Positions 39,393-48,433 of a stretch of 64,000 nt of DNA are shown here, piece by piece. The stretch is from Psychromonas algicola (GTDB lineage Bacteria; Pseudomonadota; Gammaproteobacteria; Enterobacterales; Psychromonadaceae), in contig NZ_SNUB01000001.1 in assembly GCF_004378355.1 (NCBI RefSeq), forward strand, positions 124,001 through 188,000. The letters are read 5' to 3'. The notes under the pieces are model-generated. The model did no database searches, had not been told where the DNA came from, and worked only from the letters and a program-made list of their open reading frames with translations. Every line of letters starts with the position of its first letter. Position 1 is the first letter of the stretch. A program made the position numbers and the translations under genes.

Positions 39393-39881
39393 TTAATGAC
39401 CACAACCGCCTTTAGCATGTGCATGGCCGTGTGATAACTCATCTTCAGTTGCTGCTCGAACGCTAATCACTTCAACAGCAAAAGTTAATGTTTTACCCGC
39501 AAAAGGATGGTTTAAATCACAATCGGCATTAAAACGTCCCACTTTAATCAAGGTCACTTCATTACGTCCTTGGTTTGACTCTACCACTGCCGTCATCCCA
39601 GCTGCCCACTTTTTACCTTTTGCTAAACCTTGCAAATGCTTTATTGGAATACGTTGCAGAGCCCCTTCTCGGCGTTCTCCATAAGATTGATCAGGTGTTA
39701 GCGTTACTTCAAATTTATCGCCAACTTGTTTACCTACAAAAGCTAACTCCATGGTTTCAAATAAACCACCGTGCCCATGTAAATAAAGTAACGGAGTGTT
39801 GCCCGTGCTATCTTCTAATAACTCACTTCCTTCACTCACTTTATAATGAAACTCTACGACACTGTCTTTAGCTATTTGCAT
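39393..39881 (-). CDS. SlyD-like FKBP-type peptidyl-prolyl isomerase
   Basis: 162 residues. N-terminal FKBP strand VEFHYKV, the inserted-flap (IF) chaperone domain typical of SlyD between the FKBP halves, NHPFAGKTLTFAVEV near the end, and a short His/Cys-rich tail (HGHAHAKGGCGH) that could bind nickel or other metals. It folds proteins and may supply metal to hydrogenases in relatives. Likely operon with the glutaredoxin gene. Confidence 0.9.
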   Translation of the reverse strand: MQIAKDSVVEFHYKVSEGSELLEDSTGNTPLLYLHGHGGLFETMELAFVGKQVGDKFEVTLTPDQSYGERREGALQRIPIKHLQGLAKGKKWAAGMTAVVESNQGRNEVTLIKVGRFNADCDLNHPFAGKTLTFAVEVISVRAATEDELSHGHAHAKGGCGH

Positions 39882-39936
39882 TGTTTATCCTGTTATTAGC
39901 ATGAATACTACGTTTAAAAATAATTATATTTGATTA

Positions 39937-39962
39937 TTGAATTTAAAGCGCTTTAAATTCAA
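39937..39962. repeat. Perfect 26-bp palindrome between slyD-like gene and condensin operon
   Basis: TTGAATTTAAAGC and its exact reverse complement, centred on GCGC. It lies 31 bp past the end of the condensin operon and 56 bp upstream of the SlyD-like ATG, so it may be a hairpin terminator for the former or an operator for the latter. Confidence 0.65.
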
Positions 39963-39992
39963 ACATTTGCTCATTTTGATGCCCGAACATCA

Positions 39993-41234
39993 TTAGTTAA
40001 TTTTAATAATAATGTCACTATAAGACCAGTTATGAGAAATACCTGTTAATGGCTCTCCTTTGGGCTCTATATCGATTAGTGCTTGTTGTGCGCTGGTTAA
40101 TTTGCAATAACTACTAAACACTAATTCAACCCAAGAAGTTGGTTCAATATGTTGTTCTTCAGCATGCCAAGTGGGTAAAGATGTTTGCCAAAAATCCACA
40201 GCTGAAATAACGTCACCACTTGTAATCGCTAACTCAAAAAGGTGTTCAGTTTGCTCTTCAAAAAAATCATAACTAAACCCCATTGCAGCGTTATCTAGCA
40301 CTTCAACAGCAGAAACATCACGCTTGACAGGTGTACTATAAGTATTCATTTTACGAAGTGATTGTACAATCTCAACCAATGCCGTTTCATGTGCCGTTTC
40401 TTTCACATTAATATAAGATTTAATATATAAAGGTGCAGCAAAACGCAATGTTTCAGGTAAAGCTTTGTCTTCAAAAAGTTGTTCGTTAATCACAAACTCA
40501 GGGTGTTTATTAAGATAACGCGCCATATTACGTAATAAGCCAGCTTGCTTTTCATCACGTCTTAACTTGAATAAACTAAGGCGCATATTATCAATAATGT
40601 AACGTAATCTTGGTAAAGTTTGGTTAAACCAATAAATGAAACCACTAATTTTACGTGCTAATTCAACGGGGCAAGCCCAATTCATCCACTCGTAACAGGT
40701 TTCTGGATCTATCTGTTGTAATTCAGTTAATAATTTTTGTGCATAGCTTAAAGCACGTTCATTTTCTCGCACTTTAGCGCTAAGTGTTGAAACAAAGCCG
40801 AACTGACTAGAAATCGCATAATGCATATTATCTAGGCTGACATTGAGATTATCTTTTGCTTCATACAATAAATCATCTAATTGATCTAAATAATATTCAG
40901 CATCTTCTTCTTGATCACCAATAACAGATAAGCGATAGTCATTCACCGTTTCAGCCAATACTTCAATGACTTTTCTCATATCCGTTAATTGGCGATAACT
41001 ACTCTGTTTGCGCATTAAACGATTTAACATTCGTTTTAGATCCGCACTAACTCGATAATCACCTGGTTCATCGTCGGGTCTTAATAATGCTTTTTTATGT
41101 AACGACGCTATTTTACGTGCATCAGCGCCATCACCTTGCACGGAACCAAATACATAAGCTTCCGCTAATAATTGGTCATGCGCGCCCAGTTGACGTAATA
41201 ATTCGGCAACATCGTGAGTATCATAGCCCGCCAT
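39993..41234 (-). CDS. Kleisin-like subunit of an MksBEF/Wadjet-type condensin
   Basis: 413 mostly helical residues without enzyme motifs. Last gene of a three-gene operon with a KITE-like protein and an SMC-type ATPase; its ATG overlaps the preceding stop by 1 bp (TAATG). Position, size and helical content fit the MukF/MksF/JetA kleisin, which bridges the ATPase heads. Assignment rests mainly on context; I see no diagnostic sequence motif. Confidence 0.6.
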   Translation of the reverse strand: MAGYDTHDVAELLRQLGAHDQLLAEAYVFGSVQGDGADARKIASLHKKALLRPDDEPGDYRVSADLKRMLNRLMRKQSSYRQLTDMRKVIEVLAETVNDYRLSVIGDQEEDAEYYLDQLDDLLYEAKDNLNVSLDNMHYAISSQFGFVSTLSAKVRENERALSYAQKLLTELQQIDPETCYEWMNWACPVELARKISGFIYWFNQTLPRLRYIIDNMRLSLFKLRRDEKQAGLLRNMARYLNKHPEFVINEQLFEDKALPETLRFAAPLYIKSYINVKETAHETALVEIVQSLRKMNTYSTPVKRDVSAVEVLDNAAMGFSYDFFEEQTEHLFELAITSGDVISAVDFWQTSLPTWHAEEQHIEPTSWVELVFSSYCKLTSAQQALIDIEPKGEPLTGISHNWSYSDIIIKIN

Positions 41235-41857
41235 TAGAACAATAACTCATCTTGCTGTTGTTCAATCGCTTCAGGTAGTTCAATGCGCTCTGAGTCGTTT
41301 AAGAACTCTATTAACAAATAGACTAAGTCAAACCTAGCCGTTGCAAAATAACGGCTGCTACCAGCGTTTTTACGCACAAAATATCCTAAATCTTCTAGCT
41401 TTTGAAAAACAAAAACGAGCTGATCACGACTTTCCAGTTTATTGGTTTTAAATGGTTTAATACCTGTTAGATGACGAAGCTGATCTCGCAGCGTTTGATC
41501 ATGTTCAAAGTGATCAAATAGCTCATTAATATTCACAATAGATTTTGAATGCACAGGTAAATCTGTTTGGCTTGCAGTTAATATTAATTCTAAAAACTCA
41601 ACAAGCGGACGAAACATGCCACGAATGTCAGAAAATAAAGCAGTTAACTCTGCACTGTTATTGCTATCCACTTCGTTAAAAGTGCAATAATAAGCATCTG
41701 CACTCTCTAAATAAGTCAGTTTACGGTCTAGATTACTTAAAAATTCTGTCACACGATCTTGATTAGATTGCGCCTGTAGAAATAAATACTCATCTGCAAA
41801 AGCTGTTTCACAAATTACCGCGCCAGTCAGTAGGTTTTGTACGGTTTGTTTAAACAT
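41234..41857 (-). CDS. KITE-like (MksE/JetB) subunit of the condensin operon
   Basis: 207 residues. The C-terminal part (about 125-190: QLRHLTGIKPFKTNKLESRDQLVFVFQKLEDLGYFVRK split across helices and a wing) looks like a winged helix, as in MukE/MksE/JetB proteins that bind the kleisin and DNA. Overlaps the ATPase gene by 8 bp and the kleisin-like gene by 1 bp. Family assigned from size, fold outline and operon. Confidence 0.62.
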   Translation of the reverse strand: MFKQTVQNLLTGAVICETAFADEYLFLQAQSNQDRVTEFLSNLDRKLTYLESADAYYCTFNEVDSNNSAELTALFSDIRGMFRPLVEFLELILTASQTDLPVHSKSIVNINELFDHFEHDQTLRDQLRHLTGIKPFKTNKLESRDQLVFVFQKLEDLGYFVRKNAGSSRYFATARFDLVYLLIEFLNDSERIELPEAIEQQQDELLF

Positions 41858-44800
41858 ATTGATTCTCCTGCTCTACTGCTTTTGAAGGAGTTTGATGGTT
41901 AATATTAGCTTGTTCAACTTGCTGACGCTTTAATAACAATTCATCCAAACGAGAAGTTGGGATATCCGCATGGAAGATCTTTTTATCTTTAATTTTATAA
42001 TGACGTTCATATAAAGATAAAATATGGCGATCCGTCGAGGGTGAAGCAGATAACATAGTAATTGCGTTTTCATTAAACATGGTTAATAACAGGTCGATAT
42101 TTTCTGCGGCTAACTCTCCTAATTCATCGACAGGTAAAATGATTTGAGTCGCATTTTTACTTTCACCTCTAAGCATGCCTAAAATACCTGCATAAAGAGA
42201 AAGCATAGCCAGATAAGAAAGCCCCGTCGAGCTTATTTTCTTCAACTGCCTTGCATTACGAGCATGTTTTAATTGCCCTTTTTCAGAAATGGTAAACTCG
42301 ATATCAAACAGCTGATGATGCGCTAAAGCAAAACCTTCACTCGGTAAGTAAGCCGATAGTTTCTGCATTGCGACAATCAAGTCATCAGGGATCTCACCTA
42401 CACCTTCACGTAAGTCATCTCGGTATTTTTCAAACAACTTAGCAAATTGTTGTAAAGGTCCCCAATAATCAAGTTCTTCCTGCTTCATAACGGTATTAAC
42501 ACTGATATCAGCTAAGGCTTCAAAGTGAGCAAGTTTTGTCACATTAAAAGATAACTCTTGGCCAATACTTCTAATACGACGCGCAAAGTGTTCAATATGC
42601 TGATAGAACTCATTGATCATAGTGGCGTTTACTGTTACCAATTGATAAGTATTTTTTTGTTTTTGCGCTGCACTACTCAGTAGATCTTCAATTGGATTTT
42701 GATATTTAAAAATTCGACGTGCGCCTTCATAAATATCATTATCAGCCACCAGTTTTATCCAGTTTTCATATAACTCACTGTTTGCATTATATTTGCTGAA
42801 AGAGGCATTAAAACGGCTAAGTTGTTCCTGTAATCGTTTATCTATCGTTTTGAATTGTTTTAGCCAATCACCACAGAAAGTCACCGTAAGATCGGCACTA
42901 TTACTTGGTTCAGATTCAGACAAAATGGCTTCAATACCAAGTTGCTCACATTCTCTTTGGGCTAAACCAAGTTGTAGTAATAAATCGCCATCATCACTTA
43001 ACTCTTGTGTTAACACTTTTAATTGTTTTTGTTTGTCACTAATTAATTCAGTTTTTTGTACTTTCAAATCCGCCAGGCTGGCTTCTATACTACGTTTTTG
43101 AACGTCACGGTTTTGATTAATTTCAACTAATTGATCACGATGAACATAACGTTCATTCATGAACTGTTTGTATTCACGTGCTTTTTGCGCCCAAACCGCA
43201 CAAGCTTCAAGCTTTTCACTTAATTCAGCACGTTGCTTAACATGCTTATCTACTTCGCCATCAGGATCAAGTTCATCTAATGCACGATCTCGTTGTTGTT
43301 TATACTCTTTTTGACGCGTTTTCGCGCTTTCTTTAATTGACTCAAGTTGTTCTGATAATTGCTCTAATTGAGAATCACGGTCGGACTCAACAACCATTCG
43401 CTGCTCTAACATTTGGTTATTCAGTTCTAAACGTTGTTGTTGCTGTGATTCGTTAAATTCAGCTAACTTTGCTTCATGCTGTTTGATCTGGTTATTGAGA
43501 GATCTGATTTTTTCTTCAAAGGTCATACTAGCTTGTTTTAAAAAGCGCTGTTTTTTAGCCTCTAAATTTTCACTTTGCGTTGTTAACTGTTCGCGTTGTA
43601 ATTGCGCTTTTTGTAACTTTTGCTTGCGATCACTAATCAATTCTTGTTGATTTTTTATTTGTTTATTGAGTTCATTGAGTTCTGCTTCAAAGGTTTCAAT
43701 GTGCTTAGATAATGCTGTTATTTTATGTTCAACATCCGCTAACTTTTCTCTCAAATCATTTTCGTTAAGCTGTAAATCATGATTTTTAAGTTGCTCTAAA
43801 TCGAATTGCAAACCAAATAAATTACTGCTTTCCTCCTGCTGATTAACCCAACGAGGATTAAGATCCTTACGAGCTAAATCTTCACAAGAAAGTACTTTAC
43901 CAATATTATTTTTCCAGCCCTTTGCCTTCTCTTCATTATCCAAAAAGTATTGTAGTGAACCCGTTTCAGGTAATAATTGTAATTGCAGTTGTTGTTGTAG
44001 GTGTTTGTTGTTTTCTAGCTGACGATTTTCTTGCTTGTGTCTATCTAATAAAGTGTTGCGTTTTTTTTCTAAATCATTAACTAACTCATTATCAGTACTT
44101 AACGCTTGTAATAATTGGCTTAAATTGTCTTTTGCTTCAGACATGTTGGCTTGATTTAAATTAATTTCAGTTTGTAATTCAGTTTCAAGTTGAATATTAC
44201 CTTGTTCAATCTCAACCATTTTCAATTGATTCTGTAAGGTTTGAGAATCCATACTCAACTTTAAAAAATTATTATTTAATTGCTCATTTAATTTACTTAA
44301 TTGGCTTTGATACGTTTCTGCAATCACAGAAAGTTGAACGTTCGCTTGCTCTTTTACCGTTGCAACTTGTTCATTATTGCGCGCTTCATCTTTTACTTTT
44401 TGTAAGGTTAATGATTGTAATAAAGATTCAAATTTAGCTTGCACCTTATTTAAATTACCTTCAAATGCTTCAATGATTTCATTTACATCATTTAACGCTT
44501 GCTGGTAACGACTTGCATTATCCGCTTGTAACTGAAAACTCGCCGCATCATCATCATCGTATTTCAATTTATCATCATCTAATAAATCAATACGGCTTTG
44601 GTCGGCTTCAATAGCAACTAACAACTGATTTATGTCATTTTGTAACGACGCGCTTTGTTCTTTTAATTGTTTTTCAAGTGAGGTGATTTCATCTTTAAAT
44701 TGTGATTTTTTTTGACTGCGTTGCTGCTGTAATAAATCAATACTTGCTTGATGATTTAGCATTTCAGCATGTAAATGTTGTAGCTTAATTAATAAATTAT

Positions 44801-45584
44801 CTAACTGAGTGAAATCTGTTTGCCATAAAGCGATTTTATCACTAACACGTTGGATTGAACGACTTGCTTGAATATCCGCTAACCATAAGCTGATATCTTC
44901 TTTGTTCAGTGTTATTTGTTCTTTTTCTTGATTTACGCTTCTTGCTAAATGATCGCCAGCAATCGCCACTAACATTTGCTTAACGGCGTCAAAATCTAAA
45001 TTTTTCTCAATGGTTCCGTTAACGACTTTATCAAGATGCGGTGTCGCTGCATCACTAAAGGAAAAGCGCTGTTGTAATTGACGAACTTCTTTAATTTTAC
45101 GGCCCGCATGCAAATTTTGAATCACTTGGCGGTATTTATCTACACCTAAATAATTTGAACATTCAATACCTAAACTACGATAGCTGCGCTCTACTTCCGA
45201 AACTACTAAAGGCACATTGTTTTCACCAATAAATAGTTTACTGTCAAAAGCACTATCGATGAATTTAAAGTGCACACTCCTTCCATCGGAGCTCGCAACC
45301 GCCATACAGATTTGCTCATTAGGTCTTTGATATTCATAAACAAGCATGCTTGAATTTCTAGGAAGATAAAAATCAGCAAAGTTTTTAGCTTGATCCACTT
45401 TACTTACTATATCGCTAGGGCGCATGCCATAAAATAAAGGCAATAGGCGCATTAATGAGGTTTTTCCTGCGCCATTAGTTCCTTCTAATTGAGTATGCCC
45501 TGAAAGGTTTAACTCATTAACTTGCCCTTTCCAAAAGCTATCGATAATAATGATACGTAAGAGTTGATAAGCTTGCTGCGCCAT
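41850..45584 (-). CDS. SMC-type ATPase of MksB/JetC-like condensin
   Basis: 1244 residues. ABC head: Walker A GTNGAGKT at 35-42, signature-like SSTGLSYLAML at about 1118, Walker B ILPVDELGEL with Asp1153/Glu1154. Long Gln/Glu/Leu-rich coiled coil (about 270-900) is interrupted at about 540-620 by a hinge-like segment (LPETGSLQYFLDN, NIGKVLSCEDLARKDLNP, SSNLFGLQFDL). The overall shape matches MukB/MksB/JetC rather than SMC or RecN. First gene of the operon, coupled to the two partners; SD AAGGAA. No nuclease gene follows. Confidence 0.82.
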   Translation of the reverse strand: MAQQAYQLLRIIIIDSFWKGQVNELNLSGHTQLEGTNGAGKTSLMRLLPLFYGMRPSDIVSKVDQAKNFADFYLPRNSSMLVYEYQRPNEQICMAVASSDGRSVHFKFIDSAFDSKLFIGENNVPLVVSEVERSYRSLGIECSNYLGVDKYRQVIQNLHAGRKIKEVRQLQQRFSFSDAATPHLDKVVNGTIEKNLDFDAVKQMLVAIAGDHLARSVNQEKEQITLNKEDISLWLADIQASRSIQRVSDKIALWQTDFTQLDNLLIKLQHLHAEMLNHQASIDLLQQQRSQKKSQFKDEITSLEKQLKEQSASLQNDINQLLVAIEADQSRIDLLDDDKLKYDDDDAASFQLQADNASRYQQALNDVNEIIEAFEGNLNKVQAKFESLLQSLTLQKVKDEARNNEQVATVKEQANVQLSVIAETYQSQLSKLNEQLNNNFLKLSMDSQTLQNQLKMVEIEQGNIQLETELQTEINLNQANMSEAKDNLSQLLQALSTDNELVNDLEKKRNTLLDRHKQENRQLENNKHLQQQLQLQLLPETGSLQYFLDNEEKAKGWKNNIGKVLSCEDLARKDLNPRWVNQQEESSNLFGLQFDLEQLKNHDLQLNENDLREKLADVEHKITALSKHIETFEAELNELNKQIKNQQELISDRKQKLQKAQLQREQLTTQSENLEAKKQRFLKQASMTFEEKIRSLNNQIKQHEAKLAEFNESQQQQRLELNNQMLEQRMVVESDRDSQLEQLSEQLESIKESAKTRQKEYKQQRDRALDELDPDGEVDKHVKQRAELSEKLEACAVWAQKAREYKQFMNERYVHRDQLVEINQNRDVQKRSIEASLADLKVQKTELISDKQKQLKVLTQELSDDGDLLLQLGLAQRECEQLGIEAILSESEPSNSADLTVTFCGDWLKQFKTIDKRLQEQLSRFNASFSKYNANSELYENWIKLVADNDIYEGARRIFKYQNPIEDLLSSAAQKQKNTYQLVTVNATMINEFYQHIEHFARRIRSIGQELSFNVTKLAHFEALADISVNTVMKQEELDYWGPLQQFAKLFEKYRDDLREGVGEIPDDLIVAMQKLSAYLPSEGFALAHHQLFDIEFTISEKGQLKHARNARQLKKISSTGLSYLAMLSLYAGILGMLRGESKNATQIILPVDELGELAAENIDLLLTMFNENAITMLSASPSTDRHILSLYERHYKIKDKKIFHADIPTSRLDELLLKRQQVEQANINHQTPSKAVEQENQYV

Positions 45585-45653
45585 GGAAATTCCTTGTTAA
45601 ATATAAAATAAGTTTTAAAAGCAATATCATTTTAATTATGTGAAATATAAATG

Positions 45654-45720
45654 AGAGATCGATTTTAAAATAATTCAGAACACTTAAATCTATCGATCTT
45701 AGTAGACTTTGTCGATCTCT
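45654..45720. promoter_or_regulatory. Repeated GATCGA/TCGATC sites upstream of the condensin operon
   Basis: AGAGATCGA (45654-45662) and its exact reverse complement TCGATCTCT (45712-45720) flank a third ATCGATCTT (45692-45700). All lie 70-136 bp upstream of the ATPase start in an otherwise AT-rich 216-bp gap. They could be operator sites. Confidence 0.35.
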
Positions 45721-45800
45721 TTTAGCTTTTAAGCAAGTTTTAAACGAAGAAGTGATGTTTAAACAAGCAAATAAAAAGTTAAATGTCCTATCTAGCAATA

Positions 45801-46370
45801 TTAGCTTTTAGAAAAAAGGCAACTTGCTAATAAATCAGCGAAAAAGGGACTCCCTTTTTTATTTAAAAAAGCGATATTTCGATCTGGGATAGCATCGACA
45901 TCTGGATGAGCAGCAATGGCTTTTTCCATGCTAGTTTCACGAATTATATGCAAGGTTGGGAAAGGAGAACGGTTACTGTAGTTCGATGCAGCCTCTTCGG
46001 CATCACCTTCGAAACAATAATCAGGATGAAAATGAGCTAATTGATAAACACCTTCGTAACCGCTTATTTTAAGTAGATGGTTAGAAAGATAAACCAAATC
46101 TAAAAACGCCTCAAAGTCGGTACACGCTTCGCTTAATATTAACAAGGTTGTTTCAGTGGTTTCATGTTTATCTAAGAATTTACATTCTTCAGTTAAACTC
46201 TCTAACACCCCTTCAATATCTGTACTTTTTTCTTCACTATAACGAATACTGCCTCTGTCTAATTCTTTTTTAGCAAAAGGACAGATGTTGTATTTAACAA
46301 TAACGTTTTTCACCCACAATTGAGTACTCGTAACAGCATCCACGCAATTTTCTTCTTTACTTTTGATCAT
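45801..46370 (-). CDS. DUF1415 family protein
   Basis: 189 residues, soluble. Features of DUF1415: N-terminal WVKNVIVKYNICPFAKKEL, a central HFHPDYCFEGDAEEAASNY..RSPFP, and C-terminal AIAAHPDVDAIPDRNIAFL. Conserved Cys and His residues suggest metal or redox chemistry, but the function is unknown. It starts 1 bp after the rssA-like stop, so both are probably one transcript. It is separated from the condensin operon by 216 bp. Confidence 0.85.
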   Translation of the reverse strand: MIKSKEENCVDAVTSTQLWVKNVIVKYNICPFAKKELDRGSIRYSEEKSTDIEGVLESLTEECKFLDKHETTETTLLILSEACTDFEAFLDLVYLSNHLLKISGYEGVYQLAHFHPDYCFEGDAEEAASNYSNRSPFPTLHIIRETSMEKAIAAHPDVDAIPDRNIAFLNKKGSPFFADLLASCLFSKS

Positions 46371-46371
46371 G

Positions 46372-47313
46372 TTATTTTTCTTTTAATGGTTGTAAGGCTT
46401 GTTGCGCACTTTGATAGCCTAGCTCAATCATTTCACGAGCACGATCGAACTCTAATGTACCGCAAGCATTACGTGCGATCACAATATTATAATCAGCTGG
46501 ATAAGCGGCCAGTTTCAAGCGAGCGATAGAGCTTTGCATCGCATCAAAAGCTTGATCCGCTATATTATATGCATCCCATGTTTCAGGGCGATAATTTTTG
46601 ATACTTAAATTGTCACCAACGCGTTTAATGTAATGTCCTAATTTTTGATGAAATGATAAATCTTCAAGCGTTGCTGCGATTTGTTCTTTTTCTAATTCGA
46701 CTTCATTAGTTGAACGAGGTTTTTCTGCGTCAACTTCTCCGCCTAAATTAACGGCAACAATGAAATCATTTTCATCACTAAAAGTAGGTGCAATTGGAAC
46801 TGGATTTAAAACACCGCCATCAATTAACTGCACGCCCTTTCTTTCAACTGGGGTAAAAAATAGCGGTAATGAAATAGAAGCTCTGATAGCTTCAAATAAT
46901 GAACCAGTGTTTATCCAGACTTCTTTTTCATTTTTAATATCAGATGCAACCGCAGTATATTTTAAAGGTAAGTCTTCAATAATTTGATCACCCAATAAAC
47001 CAATCAGCGTATTGATAATTTTATCACCGCGCAACAATCCACTTGAGGTCCATGAAATATCTAGTAGTGAAATGATATCAACTTTACTTAAACCACAAAC
47101 CCATTGTTCAAATACGTCTAGTTTACCAGCAGCATAAATACCACCGACTAACGCACCAATTGAACAACCAGAAATAGATTTTATTTCATATCCATTTTCA
47201 GTTAGCCATTTTATAATGCCAATATGTGCAAGCCCTCGTGCACCGCCACTGCCTAATACCAATGAAATATTCTTCGTTGCAACTGAAGTTGCTGTGCTGT
47301 TATTAACAGACAT
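46372..47313 (-). CDS. rssA: RssA-like patatin-family phospholipase
   Basis: 313 residues from ATG 47313 (GAGACG upstream; the longer frame would need a TTG at 47343). Patatin Ser-Asp dyad: glycine-rich LGSGGARGLAHIGI, nucleophile elbow GCSIG, and the Asp in LIDGGVLNPVP. Closest in outline to E. coli RssA (301 aa), a cytoplasmic or membrane-associated acyl hydrolase of unclear substrate. No signal peptide. Probably operonic with the DUF1415 gene. Confidence 0.87.
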   Translation of the reverse strand: MSVNNSTATSVATKNISLVLGSGGARGLAHIGIIKWLTENGYEIKSISGCSIGALVGGIYAAGKLDVFEQWVCGLSKVDIISLLDISWTSSGLLRGDKIINTLIGLLGDQIIEDLPLKYTAVASDIKNEKEVWINTGSLFEAIRASISLPLFFTPVERKGVQLIDGGVLNPVPIAPTFSDENDFIVAVNLGGEVDAEKPRSTNEVELEKEQIAATLEDLSFHQKLGHYIKRVGDNLSIKNYRPETWDAYNIADQAFDAMQSSIARLKLAAYPADYNIVIARNACGTLEFDRAREMIELGYQSAQQALQPLKEK

Positions 47314-47517
47314 AAAACGTCTCGATAATCGTAAATAAATCAATACTAATGAAGTTTGATAAGATTATGAAGTTTTTATCTTAGTTAAATGAAAAGTATT
47401 CATTTTTTCCATAAATCATTTGGTTTACTAGGCATAATATAGCTAATTATCTCTTCTTTGCTTGTTCCTAATCCTCTAGCCTGTCATACTTTTACAATTT
47501 CAAAATTCAGGATCAAC

Positions 47518-48162
47518 ATGAGCAGCTTTTCAACATCAATTCATCAAGTGGTAACACAGGCTTTATTAGACTTAAAAGAAGCACAGGCGAAGGGTAAAAT
47601 CCCTAAAAATCCACTGAGTGAAACACACTTTTTAGCTGCTTGGACAACAAATGCGATCAAGAAAAAACGCTTTGATAGCGATGTTGTTCCAACTCTCACT
47701 ATTTGGCAACGTAAAGCACGTAGTTTGGGTAAAAATGCAGCGTTAGTTGAAACCTTTACAGCCATAAAAGAAAATTATGAGCATGTATTTGATGAAAACT
47801 TAAAAACAAAACCCGTCAATAAAGATCAAATCGTTGCATTATGTGAAGCATTAACGAGTCAACAATGGATGGTAAATACAGATCTTGAAGTGGGCGAAAA
47901 ATTGAACCGTCACAGCGGTGGGCAAGCATCATTAATTATTTGTAGCCAAGCATTTGCAAGCAACTTCGAACATGGCTTATTAGCGAAACCTATCAGTTTA
48001 TATATACGCGGAGATGTAGCTGAAGCATTACAAGCCGCTTATGCACAGTCATTATTACTTTATAAAGTGACTGACTATAAATCAAAAGTTAAATACCACG
48101 GTGAATACATCATTTACGCAAATAATGATGGTGAATTTTTACCTGAGTTAGTTACGCTTTAA
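47518..48162 (+). CDS. DUF2913 family protein
   Basis: 214 residues from ATG 47518, which has CAGGA upstream; the frame continues to a TTG at 47458 without support. N-terminal pattern LLDLKEAQAKGKIPKNPLSETHFLAAW..AIKKKRF, then TIWQRKARSLGKNAALVE, resembles DUF2913 proteins of Vibrio and enterics. Mostly helical, soluble, unknown function. Monocistronic. Confidence 0.75.
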   Translation: MSSFSTSIHQVVTQALLDLKEAQAKGKIPKNPLSETHFLAAWTTNAIKKKRFDSDVVPTLTIWQRKARSLGKNAALVETFTAIKENYEHVFDENLKTKPVNKDQIVALCEALTSQQWMVNTDLEVGEKLNRHSGGQASLIICSQAFASNFEHGLLAKPISLYIRGDVAEALQAAYAQSLLLYKVTDYKSKVKYHGEYIIYANNDGEFLPELVTL

Positions 48163-48186
48163 TCATTAGCACCGAGCGAGAAAATT

Positions 48187-48213
48187 GCTTTGTATTGAAA
48201 TAAGATACAAAGC
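48187..48213 (+). terminator. Possible terminator after the DUF2913 gene
   Basis: GCTTTGTAT/ATACAAAGC perfect 9-bp stem with a 9-nt loop, 25 bp past the stop; no strong T run follows. Confidence 0.4.
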
Positions 48214-48433
48214 GACTTCATTTACTCTGTTTTATCGACGAACACTCCCTCTTTCCATTCAAACTATTCACATCGCTTTCTTTACTATTGTTTAAAAAAA
48301 CGATAACTTGCATTGTATAAAAAATGATAAAAATCAATTAAATAACTAATAATTCATGAATCATAGTCAAATTTGATCGGTGTCACTCTTATCTAACACC
48401 GAGTCTCATTGCCATTATATATAAGAGTTTTAA

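Noticed and set aside
45538-45798. 86-codon frame on the minus strand upstream of the condensin ATPase
   Set aside because: It overlaps the start of the ATPase gene in another frame, has no ribosome site and looks like AT-rich noise.
39993-47313. Full Wadjet system or CBASS-like unit using the patatin gene
   Set aside because: No JetD nuclease and no cyclic-nucleotide synthase are present; the patatin matches housekeeping RssA and is grouped with DUF1415, separated from the condensin operon by 216 bp.
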